Assembly: GCF_000300515.1 (NCBI RefSeq)
Contig: NZ_AMSI01000005.1
Coordinates: 248,001 to 312,000 of the forward strand
Origin: Nitratireductor indicus C115
GTDB lineage: Bacteria; Pseudomonadota; Alphaproteobacteria; Rhizobiales; Rhizobiaceae
DNA length: 64,000 bases
Direction of reading: 5' to 3'
Shown here piece by piece: positions 1 through 7,734 of the stretch. The notes beneath the pieces were generated by a model, which saw nothing but the letters and a program-made list of their open reading frames with translations, did not search any database and was not told the origin of the DNA. Every line of letters starts with the position of its first letter. Within the stretch, counting starts at the first letter, position 1. The position numbers and the translations under genes were made by a program.

Positions 1-391
1 TCTGGTCGGCCATGTGCTCTACACCCTGCCCTTCATGGTGCGTTCGGTGCTGGCGGTGCTTTCGGCAATGGACCTGAAGACGCTTGAGGATGCGGCCGCT
101 TCTCTGGGGGCCTCCCCTTGGCGGCGTTTCGCCGACATCGTCGTTCCCAACGCCATGCCCGGCATTCTGGCCGGCGCGCTGACGGTGGTTACGCTTTCCA
201 TCGGCGAGTTCAACCTCACCTGGATGCTGCACACCCCCTATCTGAAGACGCTGCCCGTGGGCCTTGCCGACAGCTACGCCTCGATGCGGCTGGAAATCGC
301 CTCGGCCTACACGCTGATCTTCTTCGTCATCATCATTCCCATGCTCGTCGCCATGCAATGGGCGTCGCAGAGGGCTCAAAGGATCAAGTAA
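1..391 (+). CDS. ABC transporter permease, 3' part
   Basis: C-terminal part of an inner-membrane permease. The frame is open to the left edge of the window, so the gene is cut there. The visible part has a permease (EAA-type) loop, with key residues EDAAASLGASPWRRF and a following PNAMPG, then two hydrophobic segments, the last just before the C-terminus. This layout is typical of spermidine/putrescine/iron/phosphonate-type importers (PotC-like). The stop overlaps the ATG of the next gene, an ATPase, by one base (TAATG). The two clearly form one importer operon with the phosphodiesterase further down. The substrate cannot be read from this fragment. The partner permease and binding protein should lie upstream of the window. 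Confidence 0.85.
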   Translation, partial: LVGHVLYTLPFMVRSVLAVLSAMDLKTLEDAAASLGASPWRRFADIVVPNAMPGILAGALTVVTLSIGEFNLTWMLHTPYLKTLPVGLADSYASMRLEIASAYTLIFFVIIIPMLVAMQWASQRAQRIK

Positions 392-1425
392 TGTCCATCG
401 CACTCAAGAATGTTGCGAAAACCTATCCGGACGGCACAAAGGCGCTGCAGCCGACGGATCTGGAGTTTCGCGCCGGGGAGATCGTCTCCCTGCTCGGCCC
501 CTCGGGCTGCGGCAAGACCACGCTTCTGCGCCTCATCGCCGGCCTGGAACGGCCGGATGCGGGAAGCAGCATCCATTTCGACACGGACGACGTGACCCGG
601 CTGCCGGTGGAGCATCGCCGCGTCGGCATGGTGTTCCAGTCCTATGCGCTGTTTCCGAACATGTCGGTGCTCGCCAACATCTCATACGGGCTGAAGATGC
701 AGAAGCTGCCGGCGGCTGAAATCCGCGCTCGGGCGGACGAAGTCATCAAGATGTGCCAGCTCGAACCCTATGCCAATCGCAGCATCGACGCGCTGTCGGG
801 CGGCCAGCGACAGCGCGTGGCGCTGGCGCGGGCCTTTGCGCCGCGCCCGCGCATCCTGCTTCTCGACGAGCCGCTTTCCGCCCTCGATGCCGCCCTGCGC
901 GACAAACTGCGCGACGAACTGGCAGCCCTTCTGCGCCGCTTCAAGATCACCGCGATCTTCGTGACTCACGACCAGGACGAGGCACTGGCCATTGCCGACC
1001 GGGTGGCGGTCATGCGCAACGGTCGCGTGATGCAGATCGGAACGCCTGAGGACCTCTACCACAATCCACGCGTTCCCTTCGTGGCCGAATTCGTCGGCCA
1101 CGCAGTGGAGCTTTGCGGCACGGTGGAAGACGGCAAGCTCAACACGCCCGGCGGACGTCTCGCCCTGCCCAGAACTGACGCCGACTATCAGGTCTATGTG
1201 CGGGCCGACGACGTGAAGCTTTCGCAGGATGGATCGCTCAGAGGCACGGTCGAAAGCGTGACCTTCCTGGGCACCCATTACCGGGTCGGCGTCAGCGGCG
1301 TGGTCCAGGGCCTTCTTTATGCCAATCACACCGGCACCACGCCGCCCAAGCCGGGCGACACCGTTCGGATGGAGATCGCACCCGAGGCGCTGCTTCTTCT
1401 TCCGCGCGAAAGGCATGCCGCATGA
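391..1425 (+). CDS. ABC importer ATP-binding protein (PotA/UgpC/FbpC-like)
   Basis: Cytoplasmic ATPase of a binding-protein-dependent importer, 344 aa. Walker A is GPSGCGKT at about residues 36-43, the Q-loop is at Q83, the signature LSGGQ at 135-139, Walker B ILLLDE at 155-160 and the switch histidine at H193. The C-terminal third after about residue 235 looks like the TOBE-type regulatory domain of the spermidine/sugar/iron subclass. The ATG at 391 overlaps the permease stop. A longer open frame starts at 118, but it runs inside the permease gene and is rejected. The gene ends in an ATGA overlap with the metallophosphodiesterase, so import and phosphodiester cleavage are probably co-expressed. 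Substrate unknown; phosphonate or glycerophosphodiester is an inference from the neighbour. Confidence 0.93.
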   Translation: MSIALKNVAKTYPDGTKALQPTDLEFRAGEIVSLLGPSGCGKTTLLRLIAGLERPDAGSSIHFDTDDVTRLPVEHRRVGMVFQSYALFPNMSVLANISYGLKMQKLPAAEIRARADEVIKMCQLEPYANRSIDALSGGQRQRVALARAFAPRPRILLLDEPLSALDAALRDKLRDELAALLRRFKITAIFVTHDQDEALAIADRVAVMRNGRVMQIGTPEDLYHNPRVPFVAEFVGHAVELCGTVEDGKLNTPGGRLALPRTDADYQVYVRADDVKLSQDGSLRGTVESVTFLGTHYRVGVSGVVQGLLYANHTGTTPPKPGDTVRMEIAPEALLLLPRERHAA

Positions 1426-2240
1426 GCAAGATACTGCAGCTCTCGGACACGCATATCGTCCGGGAAGGCCACCGCGCCTATGGCGTGGTCGACACCGGCG
1501 CCGCCCTTGCCGAAGTGGTGGAGGCTGCAAGGCGCAGCCTGCCGCTCGTCGGCCCGGTCGATCTTGCCGTGGTGACGGGCGATCTCGTGGATTATGGGAT
1601 CGAGGAAGAGTATGAACGCTTCAAGAGCCTCATGGCGCCGCTCGGCATTCCCTACCGCGCATTGCCCGGCAATCACGATGACCGGGAGATGATGCGGAGT
1701 GCCTTTGCCGAGGCAGACTGGATGCCGGAGAGCGGCCCTATCAACTGGGTCGCCCATCTTGAGCATTTCTCGGTGATCGGTCTCGATTCACTCGTTTCGG
1801 GAGCGCCGTATGGGCTTCTGGAAGACGAGACGCTGGCATTTCTCAAAGCCGAGCTCGACGCGCTTTCGGGAAAGCCCGTTCTGGTGGCCATGCATCACCC
1901 GCCCTTCGCGACCGGCATCGAGGCCATGGACATCAACAATCTGCGCAACGCGCCGGCGCTGCTCAATCTGATCGACACCCATGCGGGTGAAGTCCGGATC
2001 ATCTGCGGCCATGTCCATCGCAACGTGACACGTACTTTTGGAAAGGCGATTGCCCTGATCGCGCCGGGCACCTCGCATGCGGTAACACTCGATCAGCGGG
2101 AAAACGATCCGCCGCATACGCTTTCCAAGGAACCAGGCGCCTTCATGATGCATGAATGGCGCGATAACGGCATCGTATCGCATCAGCTTGCCGGACGCTT
2201 CGTGGACGAACGCTCGCCCTTCGACATGTCATTGGGCTGA
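1422..2240 (+). CDS. Calcineurin-like phosphodiesterase (GpdQ/CpdA-like)
   Basis: Class III binuclear-metal phosphodiesterase, 272 aa. The metal-ligand motifs occur in order: SDTH (8-11), GDLVD (53-57), GNHDD (83-87), HH (158-159) and GHVH (196-199). The family hydrolyses cyclic nucleotides or glycerophosphodiesters. The early YGVVDT stretch and the general layout recall GpdQ-type glycerophosphodiesterases, but substrate choice within this family cannot be read safely from motifs. It has no signal peptide, so it acts in the cytoplasm. It overlaps the importer ATPase by 4 bases (ATGA), which suggests that it processes the imported compound. A strong hairpin follows the stop and probably ends the operon. 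Confidence 0.88.
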   Translation: MSKILQLSDTHIVREGHRAYGVVDTGAALAEVVEAARRSLPLVGPVDLAVVTGDLVDYGIEEEYERFKSLMAPLGIPYRALPGNHDDREMMRSAFAEADWMPESGPINWVAHLEHFSVIGLDSLVSGAPYGLLEDETLAFLKAELDALSGKPVLVAMHHPPFATGIEAMDINNLRNAPALLNLIDTHAGEVRIICGHVHRNVTRTFGKAIALIAPGTSHAVTLDQRENDPPHTLSKEPGAFMMHEWRDNGIVSHQLAGRFVDERSPFDMSLG

Positions 2241-2246
2241 CAGACG

Positions 2247-2282
2247 AGAACGCCGTGCATCCTTTCGGGCGCACGGCGTTCT
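2247..2282 (+). terminator. Hairpin after phosphodiesterase gene
   Basis: Perfect 12-bp inverted repeat (left arm 2247-2258, right arm 2271-2282) six bases after the stop of the phosphodiesterase gene. The loop is 12 nt. There is no long T-run, so it is a probable but not ideal rho-independent terminator or 3' stabilising hairpin. Confidence 0.65.
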
Positions 2283-2287
2283 ATCTC

Positions 2288-2345
2288 AGTGTTTTCCGCC
2301 ATCGTGCGGACTTCAGGCGTTTCAGCCGGACTCCAAAACCCTATA
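2288..2345. repeat. Diverged copy of the mosaic palindromic repeat
   Basis: The stretch resembles the second half of the copies at 26955 and 62951: a GTTTTCCGC start, then TGCGGAC, CAGG, a short spacer, and a CCAAAAC-CTAT end. It is clearly degenerate. Its right end reaches the stop codon of the amino-acid ABC ATPase at 2341-2343. Confidence 0.35.
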
Positions 2346-3072
2346 GTGGGTTCAAAACGCGTTTGAGGAAGCTCTGGGTGCGCAGCTCCTGGGGATTGCG
2401 CAAAACCTCACCCGCCGGCCCCTGCTCCACGATCACACCGCCTTCCAGAAACAGGACCCGGTCTGCCACCTCGCGGGCAAATCCCATCTCGTGGGTGACG
2501 ACGACCATGGTCATCCCCTCCTCCGCGACCTGACGCATGACGCCCAGGACATCGCCGACAAGCTCGGGATCGAGTGCGGAAGTGGGTTCATCGAAAAGGA
2601 TCGCTTCCGGCTGCATGGCAAGCGCACGGGCAATGGCGACGCGCTGTTGCTGGCCGCCGGAAAGATTGTCGGGGTAGCTGTCCATCTTGTCACCGAGCCC
2701 CACCTTGTCGAGGTAGCTGGCGGCGAGTTCACGGGCCTTCGCCCTAGGCATGCCCATCACATAGACAGGCCCTTCCATGACGTTCTCGATGGCCGTGCGA
2801 TGGGGAAACAGGTTGAAGCGCTGGAAAACCATCGAAACGCGCTGCCTGATGGCCTTGATCGACTTGTCTTCCGGGTCGACGCGCGTGCCGTCGATCAGGA
2901 TATCGCCCTTCTGATAGGTCTCCAGCCCGTTGATGCAGCGAAGGATCGTGGATTTTCCGGAGCCGGAAGGGCCGATAATGCACACGACCTCACCCGGTTC
3001 GACGTCGAAGCTGATGCCGCGGATCACTTCCGCCGAACCGTAGCTCTTGTGGATGTCCCTGACGGAAATCAT
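2341..3072 (-). CDS. Polar amino-acid ABC transporter ATP-binding protein (GlnQ-like)
   Basis: Cytoplasmic ATPase of a polar amino-acid importer, 243 aa, the usual length of the GlnQ/HisP/ArtP family. Walker A is GPSGSGKS at about 34-41, the signature [15 protein letters not shown] and Walker [13 protein letters not shown]. The C-terminus ends in [13 protein letters not shown], matching the common F-L ending of the group. It overlaps the permease gene by 4 bases (ATGA at 3069-3072), so the two are translated together. The gene order binding protein, permease, ATPase on the minus strand makes a complete single-permease importer. The exact substrate is not determined. The adjacent amine/amino-acid oxidoreductase suggests an amino acid or a related amine. 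Confidence 0.94.
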   Translation of the reverse strand: MISVRDIHKSYGSAEVIRGISFDVEPGEVVCIIGPSGSGKSTILRCINGLETYQKGDILIDGTRVDPEDKSIKAIRQRVSMVFQRFNLFPHRTAIENVMEGPVYVMGMPRAKARELAASYLDKVGLGDKMDSYPDNLSGGQQQRVAIARALAMQPEAILFDEPTSALDPELVGDVLGVMRQVAEEGMTMVVVTHEMGFAREVADRVLFLEGGVIVEQGPAGEVLRNPQELRTQSFLKRVLNPL

Positions 3073-3722
3073 GTTTTCTTGTACCTCCTCTCGAGCTGGC
3101 GGGCGAGATAGGTGAGCGGCAGTGCCATGATCAGATAGATGATCGCCACCAGGGTGAAGACGGTCATGTTGTCGAAGGTAGAGGCTGCAATCAGCTGGCC
3201 CTGACGGGTCAGTTCAGCAACGGTGATGGTGGAGACCAGCGAACTGTCCTTCAGCATCATGATCATCGTGTTGCCATAGGGTGGCAGCGCGATGCGAAAC
3301 GCCTGCGGAAGAATGACCCGACGCATGATGAGGGAATCGCTCATGCCGATGGACTGGGCCGCTTCGATCTGCCCGCGATCGATGGCCTCGATGCCGGCGC
3401 GGAAATTCTCGGCCTGATAGGCGGAATAGGCAATGCCCATACCGATCACGCCCGCCTGGAAGGCGGTCATGTTGATGCCTATGTCCGGCATGACGAAGTA
3501 GATATAGAAGAGCTGGACGATGATGGGGATGCCGCGGATCACGGTGATGAAGGTCCGGCTGATCGCCCGGAAGGCGGGAACCTTGGTCCAGCCCAGAATG
3601 GCCCAGAACAGGCCCAGAACCGTGCTTACCAGAAGCGAGAGGACGGTCACCGCAATGGTGACCCAGACACCTTCCAGCAATACGGGAAGATAGGCGGAGG
3701 CGCGCGCAAGTGCCTCGGACAT
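3069..3722 (-). CDS. Polar amino-acid ABC transporter permease (HisM/GlnP-like)
   Basis: Inner-membrane permease of 217 aa with about five hydrophobic segments. The family loop is recognisable as [22 protein letters not shown] followed by [14 protein letters not shown], the ATPase-contact region of His/Glu/Gln/Arg permeases. It lies between the binding-protein and ATPase genes, with a 4-base overlap with the ATPase and a gap of about 70 bases from the binding protein. Only one permease gene is present, so it probably works as a homodimer. The ATG at 3722 is the only sensible start, because the protein begins directly before the first membrane segment. Confidence 0.93.
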   Translation of the reverse strand: MSEALARASAYLPVLLEGVWVTIAVTVLSLLVSTVLGLFWAILGWTKVPAFRAISRTFITVIRGIPIIVQLFYIYFVMPDIGINMTAFQAGVIGMGIAYSAYQAENFRAGIEAIDRGQIEAAQSIGMSDSLIMRRVILPQAFRIALPPYGNTMIMMLKDSSLVSTITVAELTRQGQLIAASTFDNMTVFTLVAIIYLIMALPLTYLARQLERRYKKT

Positions 3723-3791
3723 GGCTTTATCCTGCTTGTCGTGCGGAAGGAAAATGCGGCGCGGGCAGAAGCCCGCACCGCGTCGTCAGGA

Positions 3792-4574
3792 TCAATCCAG
3801 GCCCCATTTGGCGAGAATCTCGTCGAGCTTGCCCGTGTCCTTCACCTTCTTGAGGCCGTCGTTCAGCCGCGTGCGCAGGGCGTCGTTCCCCTTCTGCACG
3901 GCCATGGCGACATTACCCGAGACGGTCGATTCGTAGCTCTTCACGAGACGAACTTTGGCAGCCCCCTTGGAGAGCTGGTAGGCAACGATCGGCCGGTCGC
4001 CGAAGCCGGCATCGATGCGGCCGAGCTGCACGTCGCGCATGATGTCGGGAATGCTGTCGTAAATCTTCACTTCCTTGAATACGCCGAGCGCCTTCATGGG
4101 CTCGATATAGGCCGTGCCCACCTGCACGCCGATGGTCTTGCCCTCGAGTTCCTTCGGACTCTTGTAGTCGGTCGTATCATCATTGGAGACGAACAGCCCC
4201 TCGCCGTAGGAATAGACCGTGTCGGTGAAATCCACGACCTTGGCACGTTCCTCGGTCGCGTACATCGCTGCCGCGATAATGTCGATCTTGCCGCTCGTCA
4301 GCGACGGGATCAGCGCCGACCACTGGGTGGCCTGAACGTCGGGCTTGAAATGCTCCTGTTCGCCGATTGCCGTGACGATGTCGACCATCACACCCTGGAT
4401 GCTGTTCGAATTCACATCCAGAAAGGTGAAGGGGACGCCTGTCGGCGTGGATCCTACCTTGAAGGTATCTTCCTGCGCGATTGCCGGGGTCAGATAGCCC
4501 GTTGCAGCGATCAGAACCGCCGCGCCAGCCCCAAGAAGGCGGCGGCGGATGCTGCAGAAGCGAGGCTGGTTCAT
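3792..4574 (-). CDS. Periplasmic amino-acid-binding protein of ABC transporter
   Basis: Family 3 extracellular solute-binding protein, 260 aa. A signal peptide covers about residues 1-33: a basic start with RRR, a hydrophobic stretch, then AIA before QED. The mature part shows GVPFTFLDVN, a GVMVDIVTAI helix and MYATEERAKVVDFTD, the usual ligand-pocket regions of the family. It ends with LDEILAKWGLD, as many members do. It is the first gene of the minus-strand importer operon and faces the XRE-cupin regulator across a 114-base AT-rich intergenic region, a layout expected for local control. The ligand cannot be named with confidence. Confidence 0.92.
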   Translation of the reverse strand: MNQPRFCSIRRRLLGAGAAVLIAATGYLTPAIAQEDTFKVGSTPTGVPFTFLDVNSNSIQGVMVDIVTAIGEQEHFKPDVQATQWSALIPSLTSGKIDIIAAAMYATEERAKVVDFTDTVYSYGEGLFVSNDDTTDYKSPKELEGKTIGVQVGTAYIEPMKALGVFKEVKIYDSIPDIMRDVQLGRIDAGFGDRPIVAYQLSKGAAKVRLVKSYESTVSGNVAMAVQKGNDALRTRLNDGLKKVKDTGKLDEILAKWGLD

Positions 4575-4631
4575 GGGATTCTCCTCTCGTGTTCGCTCCG
4601 TGAAAGGTGCGTCGTCTGTTTTTTCTGATAT

Positions 4632-4667
4632 TGAAATTTTCGCACCGTTATTTCATAATGCTTGAAA
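4632..4667. promoter_or_regulatory. Candidate operator with TGAAA/TTTCA repeats
   Basis: In the divergent region between the binding-protein gene and the XRE-cupin gene, TGAAA occurs at 4632-4636, its complement TTTCA at 4651-4655 and TGAAA again at 4663-4667. The first pair extends to TGAAAT/ATTTCA with a 12-base spacer, and the second pair has a 7-base spacer. This is the AT-rich centre of the region. It is a plausible binding site for the adjacent regulator; that link is inference only. Confidence 0.4.
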
Positions 4668-4688
4668 CAGAGGAGACTTGTCAACGCC

Positions 4689-5345
4689 ATGATCGAGACG
4701 TCAGACGATCGAGCGGCAGGGCAGAGCAACGCTTTTCAGGGCGATGAGACGGGATCGGAAGCTGCTGCCCGACCGGCAGGTGCTGCATGGCGCAGCAACG
4801 AATTGGGCGCACGCCTGAGGCAGCGCCGCAAGGTGCGCGGCCTTTCCCTGCAAACCGTCTCCGGGCGGGCCGGTGTCTCCATCGGATTGCTGAGCCAGAT
4901 CGAGCGCGGCCTGACCATGCCTTCCGTCAATTCGCTCAGTGCCATTTGCGGAGCCCTGGAGATGCCGGTGGGCTGGCTGTTCGACCCAGGCGGCAACCCG
5001 CATGAAGAATATGTGGTGCGGGCGCACCAGCGTCGCGTCCTCGATCTCGGCGCCAAGGGCATGCGCAAGGAGCTGATGACGCCCGACGACATCACCGATA
5101 TTCAGATGATGCGCCTCATCATCCAGCCCGGAGGCTCGACCGGCAATACACCCTATCGCCACGAGACCGGCGCCAAATGCGGAACGGTGCTGCGCGGCGC
5201 GCTCGGCCTGGAAATCGACGGACGCACGGTCGTCCTGCACCCGGGCGACAGTTTTGCCTTTCCCGCAAGTGCGCTGATCCGCTTCTGGTGCGAGGGAGAT
5301 GACGGCACCGAAGCGCTCTGGATCGTTACCCCCGCCGTTTACTGA
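4689..5345 (+). CDS. XRE-family regulator with C-terminal cupin
   Basis: DNA-binding regulator, 218 aa. The N-terminal ~37 residues look disordered. A helix-turn-helix of XRE type follows at about 38-95 (RLRQRRKVRGLSLQTVS, then SIGLLSQIERG). A cupin-2 type sensor barrel lies at about 140-215 (HETGAKCGTVLRGALGLEIDG). This architecture is that of PuuR-like regulators of putrescine and amino-acid catabolism. The ATG at 4689 is preferred over a TTG at 4662, because an AGGAGA lies at 4671-4676. It is transcribed away from the importer and towards the FAD oxidoreductase, so it probably controls both. The effector is unknown. Confidence 0.88.
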   Translation: MIETSDDRAAGQSNAFQGDETGSEAAARPAGAAWRSNELGARLRQRRKVRGLSLQTVSGRAGVSIGLLSQIERGLTMPSVNSLSAICGALEMPVGWLFDPGGNPHEEYVVRAHQRRVLDLGAKGMRKELMTPDDITDIQMMRLIIQPGGSTGNTPYRHETGAKCGTVLRGALGLEIDGRTVVLHPGDSFAFPASALIRFWCEGDDGTEALWIVTPAVY

Positions 5346-5376
5346 CCCCGTCCCATCAATTCCGAGGAAGCAGACC

Positions 5377-6678
5377 ATGCAAGAGGCCGTGATTGCCAAT
5401 GAAGCCACCTTCATCTCGCGCTCGCTCTGGAACGCGACGGCCAATGCAACACCGCAGTTCAACCCCTTTTCCGGGTCGCAGGACTGCGACATCGCGATCA
5501 TAGGCGGTGGGTTTACCGGGCTTTCGGCGGCGCTTCATCTGGCGGAGGCCGGCTTCGACACCTGTCTTCTGGAGGCGGAAACACCGGGCTGGGGCGCTTC
5601 CGGGCGCAATGGCGGCCAGGTGGTTCCGGGGCTCAAGGAGGATCCCGACGAGATCGAGCGCCGTTTCGGCCCCGATATGGGCGGACGCATGGTGCGCCTT
5701 TCAGGCAATGCGGGAACCTTCGTTTTCGACCTCATCAAACGGCTTGGCATCGATTGCGCAGCTTCGCAGGCCGGCTGGATCCAGCCGATCCACAGCGAAA
5801 CGGCAATGGCGACCGTCAGCACCCGTGCGGAACAGTGGCAGCGCCGCGGCGCGCCACTGCGGATGCTCGACCGCAAGGAAACGGCAGCTCTTCTCGGCAC
5901 CGATTCCTATCTCGGCGGCATGTTGGACGAGCGCGGCGGGAATCTGCATCCGCTCAACTACGCCCTTGGGCTTGCCGGGGCCGCCGACCGCGCCGGGGCG
6001 CGGCTCCATGGCATGAGCCGCGCCATGCGCCTTGAACATAAGGGCGACCATGCAGTCGTTCATACGGACAATGGGCAACTGACGGCGCGGAAAGTCCTGA
6101 TATGCACTAACGGCTACGGCGACGGTTTTTCCGGCGCCATCGGGCGCACCGTGGTTCCGATTCGTTCGGTTCAGGTCGCCACTGCTCCGCTCGACAAGGC
6201 GATCAGCAGCTCGATCCTTCCGAAAGGCAATTCCGCCTCCGACACGCGGCGCCTGCTGCGCTATTTCCGCCTCGGGCCGAACAACAGTTTCATCATGGGC
6301 GGGCGCGGGGATTACTCGCAAGCCGGCACGGAGCACCAGTTCGAGGTGCTGCGCCGCGCAAGCATTGCCCTTTATCCGCAACTTGCCGGCGCCGAATGGC
6401 GTTATCATTGGGGCGGGTATGTGGCCATGACTGTCAGCCATTACCCGCAGCTGATGCGCATGAATTCGAGCGTCTGGGCGGCATCGGGCTTCAATGGCCG
6501 CGGCGTCGCGATGGCCTCGGCACTGGGCAAGGTTCTTGCCGACGCGGCAATGGGAACGCCAGAGGAAGAACTCGATTTTCCCGTTTCGCAGGTGAACCCG
6601 ATCCCCTTCTATTTCATGCGCCGCTACGCCGTCGCTGCCGCAGTCGCATGGTCCCGCTTCCGCGACCGTTTCTCTTGA
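5377..6678 (+). CDS. FAD-dependent oxidoreductase, DAO family (PuuB/OrdL-like)
   Basis: Flavoprotein amine or amino-acid oxidase/dehydrogenase, 433 aa. The Rossmann dinucleotide motif is at about 38-50 (DIAIIGGGFTGLSAA), and E67-E69 sits at the usual ribose-binding end of strand 2. GWGASGRNGGQV follows at about 75, a signature of the gamma-glutamylputrescine oxidase/OrdL group. The C-terminus has WAASGFNGRGVAMA, the second FAD contact. The ATG at 5377 has a GAGGA about 10 bases upstream. An open frame begins at 5299, but it would overlap the regulator. With the XRE-cupin gene and amino-acid importer it forms an uptake-and-oxidation module. The true substrate is not known. Confidence 0.88.
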   Translation: MQEAVIANEATFISRSLWNATANATPQFNPFSGSQDCDIAIIGGGFTGLSAALHLAEAGFDTCLLEAETPGWGASGRNGGQVVPGLKEDPDEIERRFGPDMGGRMVRLSGNAGTFVFDLIKRLGIDCAASQAGWIQPIHSETAMATVSTRAEQWQRRGAPLRMLDRKETAALLGTDSYLGGMLDERGGNLHPLNYALGLAGAADRAGARLHGMSRAMRLEHKGDHAVVHTDNGQLTARKVLICTNGYGDGFSGAIGRTVVPIRSVQVATAPLDKAISSSILPKGNSASDTRRLLRYFRLGPNNSFIMGGRGDYSQAGTEHQFEVLRRASIALYPQLAGAEWRYHWGGYVAMTVSHYPQLMRMNSSVWAASGFNGRGVAMASALGKVLADAAMGTPEEELDFPVSQVNPIPFYFMRRYAVAAAVAWSRFRDRFS

Positions 6679-6736
6679 TTGGCGAATGAAAAAGATGGCC
6701 GTTTGCAGCCATTATCGATCAAGTTCTTGAGATTTA

Positions 6737-6813
6737 TGGCGACCCCGGCAGGACTCGAACCTGCGACCATCGGCTTAGAAGGCCGGTGCTCTATCCAGCT
6801 GAGCTACGGGGCC
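6737..6813 (-). tRNA. tRNA-Arg (anticodon TCT)
   Basis: Minus-strand cloverleaf of 77 nt with encoded CCA. The acceptor stem pairs GGCCCCG with CGGGGTC (one G-T pair). The D arm has GCTC-AGC, the anticodon loop reads CTTCTAA giving TCT, and the T arm is CGCAGGTTCGAGTCCTGCG-like. No integrase or duplicated 3' end is seen nearby. Confidence 0.96.
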
Positions 6814-6833
6814 GCTGGCCCTGAAAGGAACGC

Positions 6834-7139
6834 TCAGTGCGTCCAGGGGATTTTGCGGTCATACCGGAAATTGTCGGAATAGGAAACCTGACGGCGCTTC
6901 GGCTTGTGCGGCTCCTCGATGCGGAAGGGAATGCCGTTGCGCTCCGCATAGGCGACGGCCTCTTCCTTGCTTTGGAAGCTCAAGCGCACCTGGCTCTTCA
7001 TATCGGAAGAGGAGGTGTAGCCCATCAGCGGGTCGATCTTGCGCGGCGCCTCCGGCTCGAATTCCAGAACCCAGTAACCGGTCTTGGCGGTGCCGGACTG
7101 CATGGCCGTCTTGGCCGGGCTGAAAATGCGCGCAGACAC
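6834..7139 (-). CDS. Complex I NDUFS4-like accessory subunit (ETC complex I subunit family)
   Basis: Small soluble protein, about 101 aa, of the family that includes mitochondrial NDUFS4 (18 kDa/AQDQ subunit) and its alphaproteobacterial relatives. Recognisable features are SARIFSPAKTAMQSG, then KTGYWVLEFEPEAPR, a PLMGYTSSSDM stretch and the C-terminal RPRIE-like block with PKRRQVSYSDNF. The family binds the peripheral arm of NADH:ubiquinone oxidoreductase. The GTG at 7137-7139 is chosen because GAGG precedes it and family members start with M-S-A-R. The open frame goes up to 7175. It stands alone between two tRNA genes, away from any nuo operon. Confidence 0.88.
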   Translation of the reverse strand: MSARIFSPAKTAMQSGTAKTGYWVLEFEPEAPRKIDPLMGYTSSSDMKSQVRLSFQSKEEAVAYAERNGIPFRIEEPHKPKRRQVSYSDNFRYDRKIPWTH

Positions 7140-7226
7140 TTTAGCTACCTCGTCGCTTGCGTCGTGTCGAACCACGTCGTGTCGAACTGCAAGGGCCGCA
7201 CGGAAACCGCCCGGCCCGGAATAGGC

Positions 7227-7303
<77 letters not shown>

Positions 7304-7384
7304 AGCTGCTGAACCCCTATATTCTCCAAGGGGTTGGCGCAAGCCCGAAAATGGGGATTTCCTGCGTGATATGGAAGCAACAAA

Positions 7385-7423
7385 AAACACACCCCGTCAG
7401 CCGGTGGCGGACGGGGTGTGTTT
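7385..7423 (-). terminator. Rho-independent terminator of small membrane protein gene
   Basis: Perfect 14-bp stem (7385-7398 with 7410-7423) with an 11-nt loop. Read on the minus strand it is followed by a run of T, so it ends transcription of the gene at 7451-7657. Confidence 0.88.
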
Positions 7424-7450
7424 CCTCCTCCACCTTGGAGGTGTCGATGA

Positions 7451-7657
7451 TTATTCCGAGGTCTTGGGCACTTCGATGGTCACCTTATCAGGAATATCCA
7501 GATTGACCCCGCCGGAGCCGCCGCCGAAGAAACCGCCTGAATAAAGAAATATGCCGATAATCAGCGCCACGACGAGACCTCCGGCGATGAACCACCCGGC
7601 GCCGCCCCCGCCACCCGAAGTGACGACGGTGGTGCGCTCCCTCTGATCATGATCCAT
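7451..7657 (-). CDS. Small single-span membrane protein
   Basis: Hypothetical protein of 68 aa. A short polar start (MDHDQRERTTVVTS) leads to a Gly-rich run, one transmembrane helix at about 22-40 (WFIAGGLVVALIIGIFLYS), a second Gly-rich segment and an acidic C-terminal tail (DIPDKVTIEVPKTSE). This looks like a small inner-membrane protein with a periplasmic or cytoplasmic tail. It has its own strong terminator and a good ribosome site (GGACCCG-like spacing) before ATG. I do not recognise a family function. Similar small proteins are frequent in Rhizobiales, and conservation elsewhere would be needed to support a role. Confidence 0.72.
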   Translation of the reverse strand: MDHDQRERTTVVTSGGGGGAGWFIAGGLVVALIIGIFLYSGGFFGGGSGGVNLDIPDKVTIEVPKTSE

Positions 7658-7734
7658 TTTCGGGTCCTTTCGTTTTCTGGCTTTCTCGCCCTGAAAAACA
7701 AAACAACCCCGGTTTTGGTTCCCTCCCCGCCCTT

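Noticed and set aside
118-390. N-terminal extension of the importer ATPase
   Set aside because: It overlaps the permease gene in another frame. The ATG at 391 starts exactly where the ATPase homology begins.
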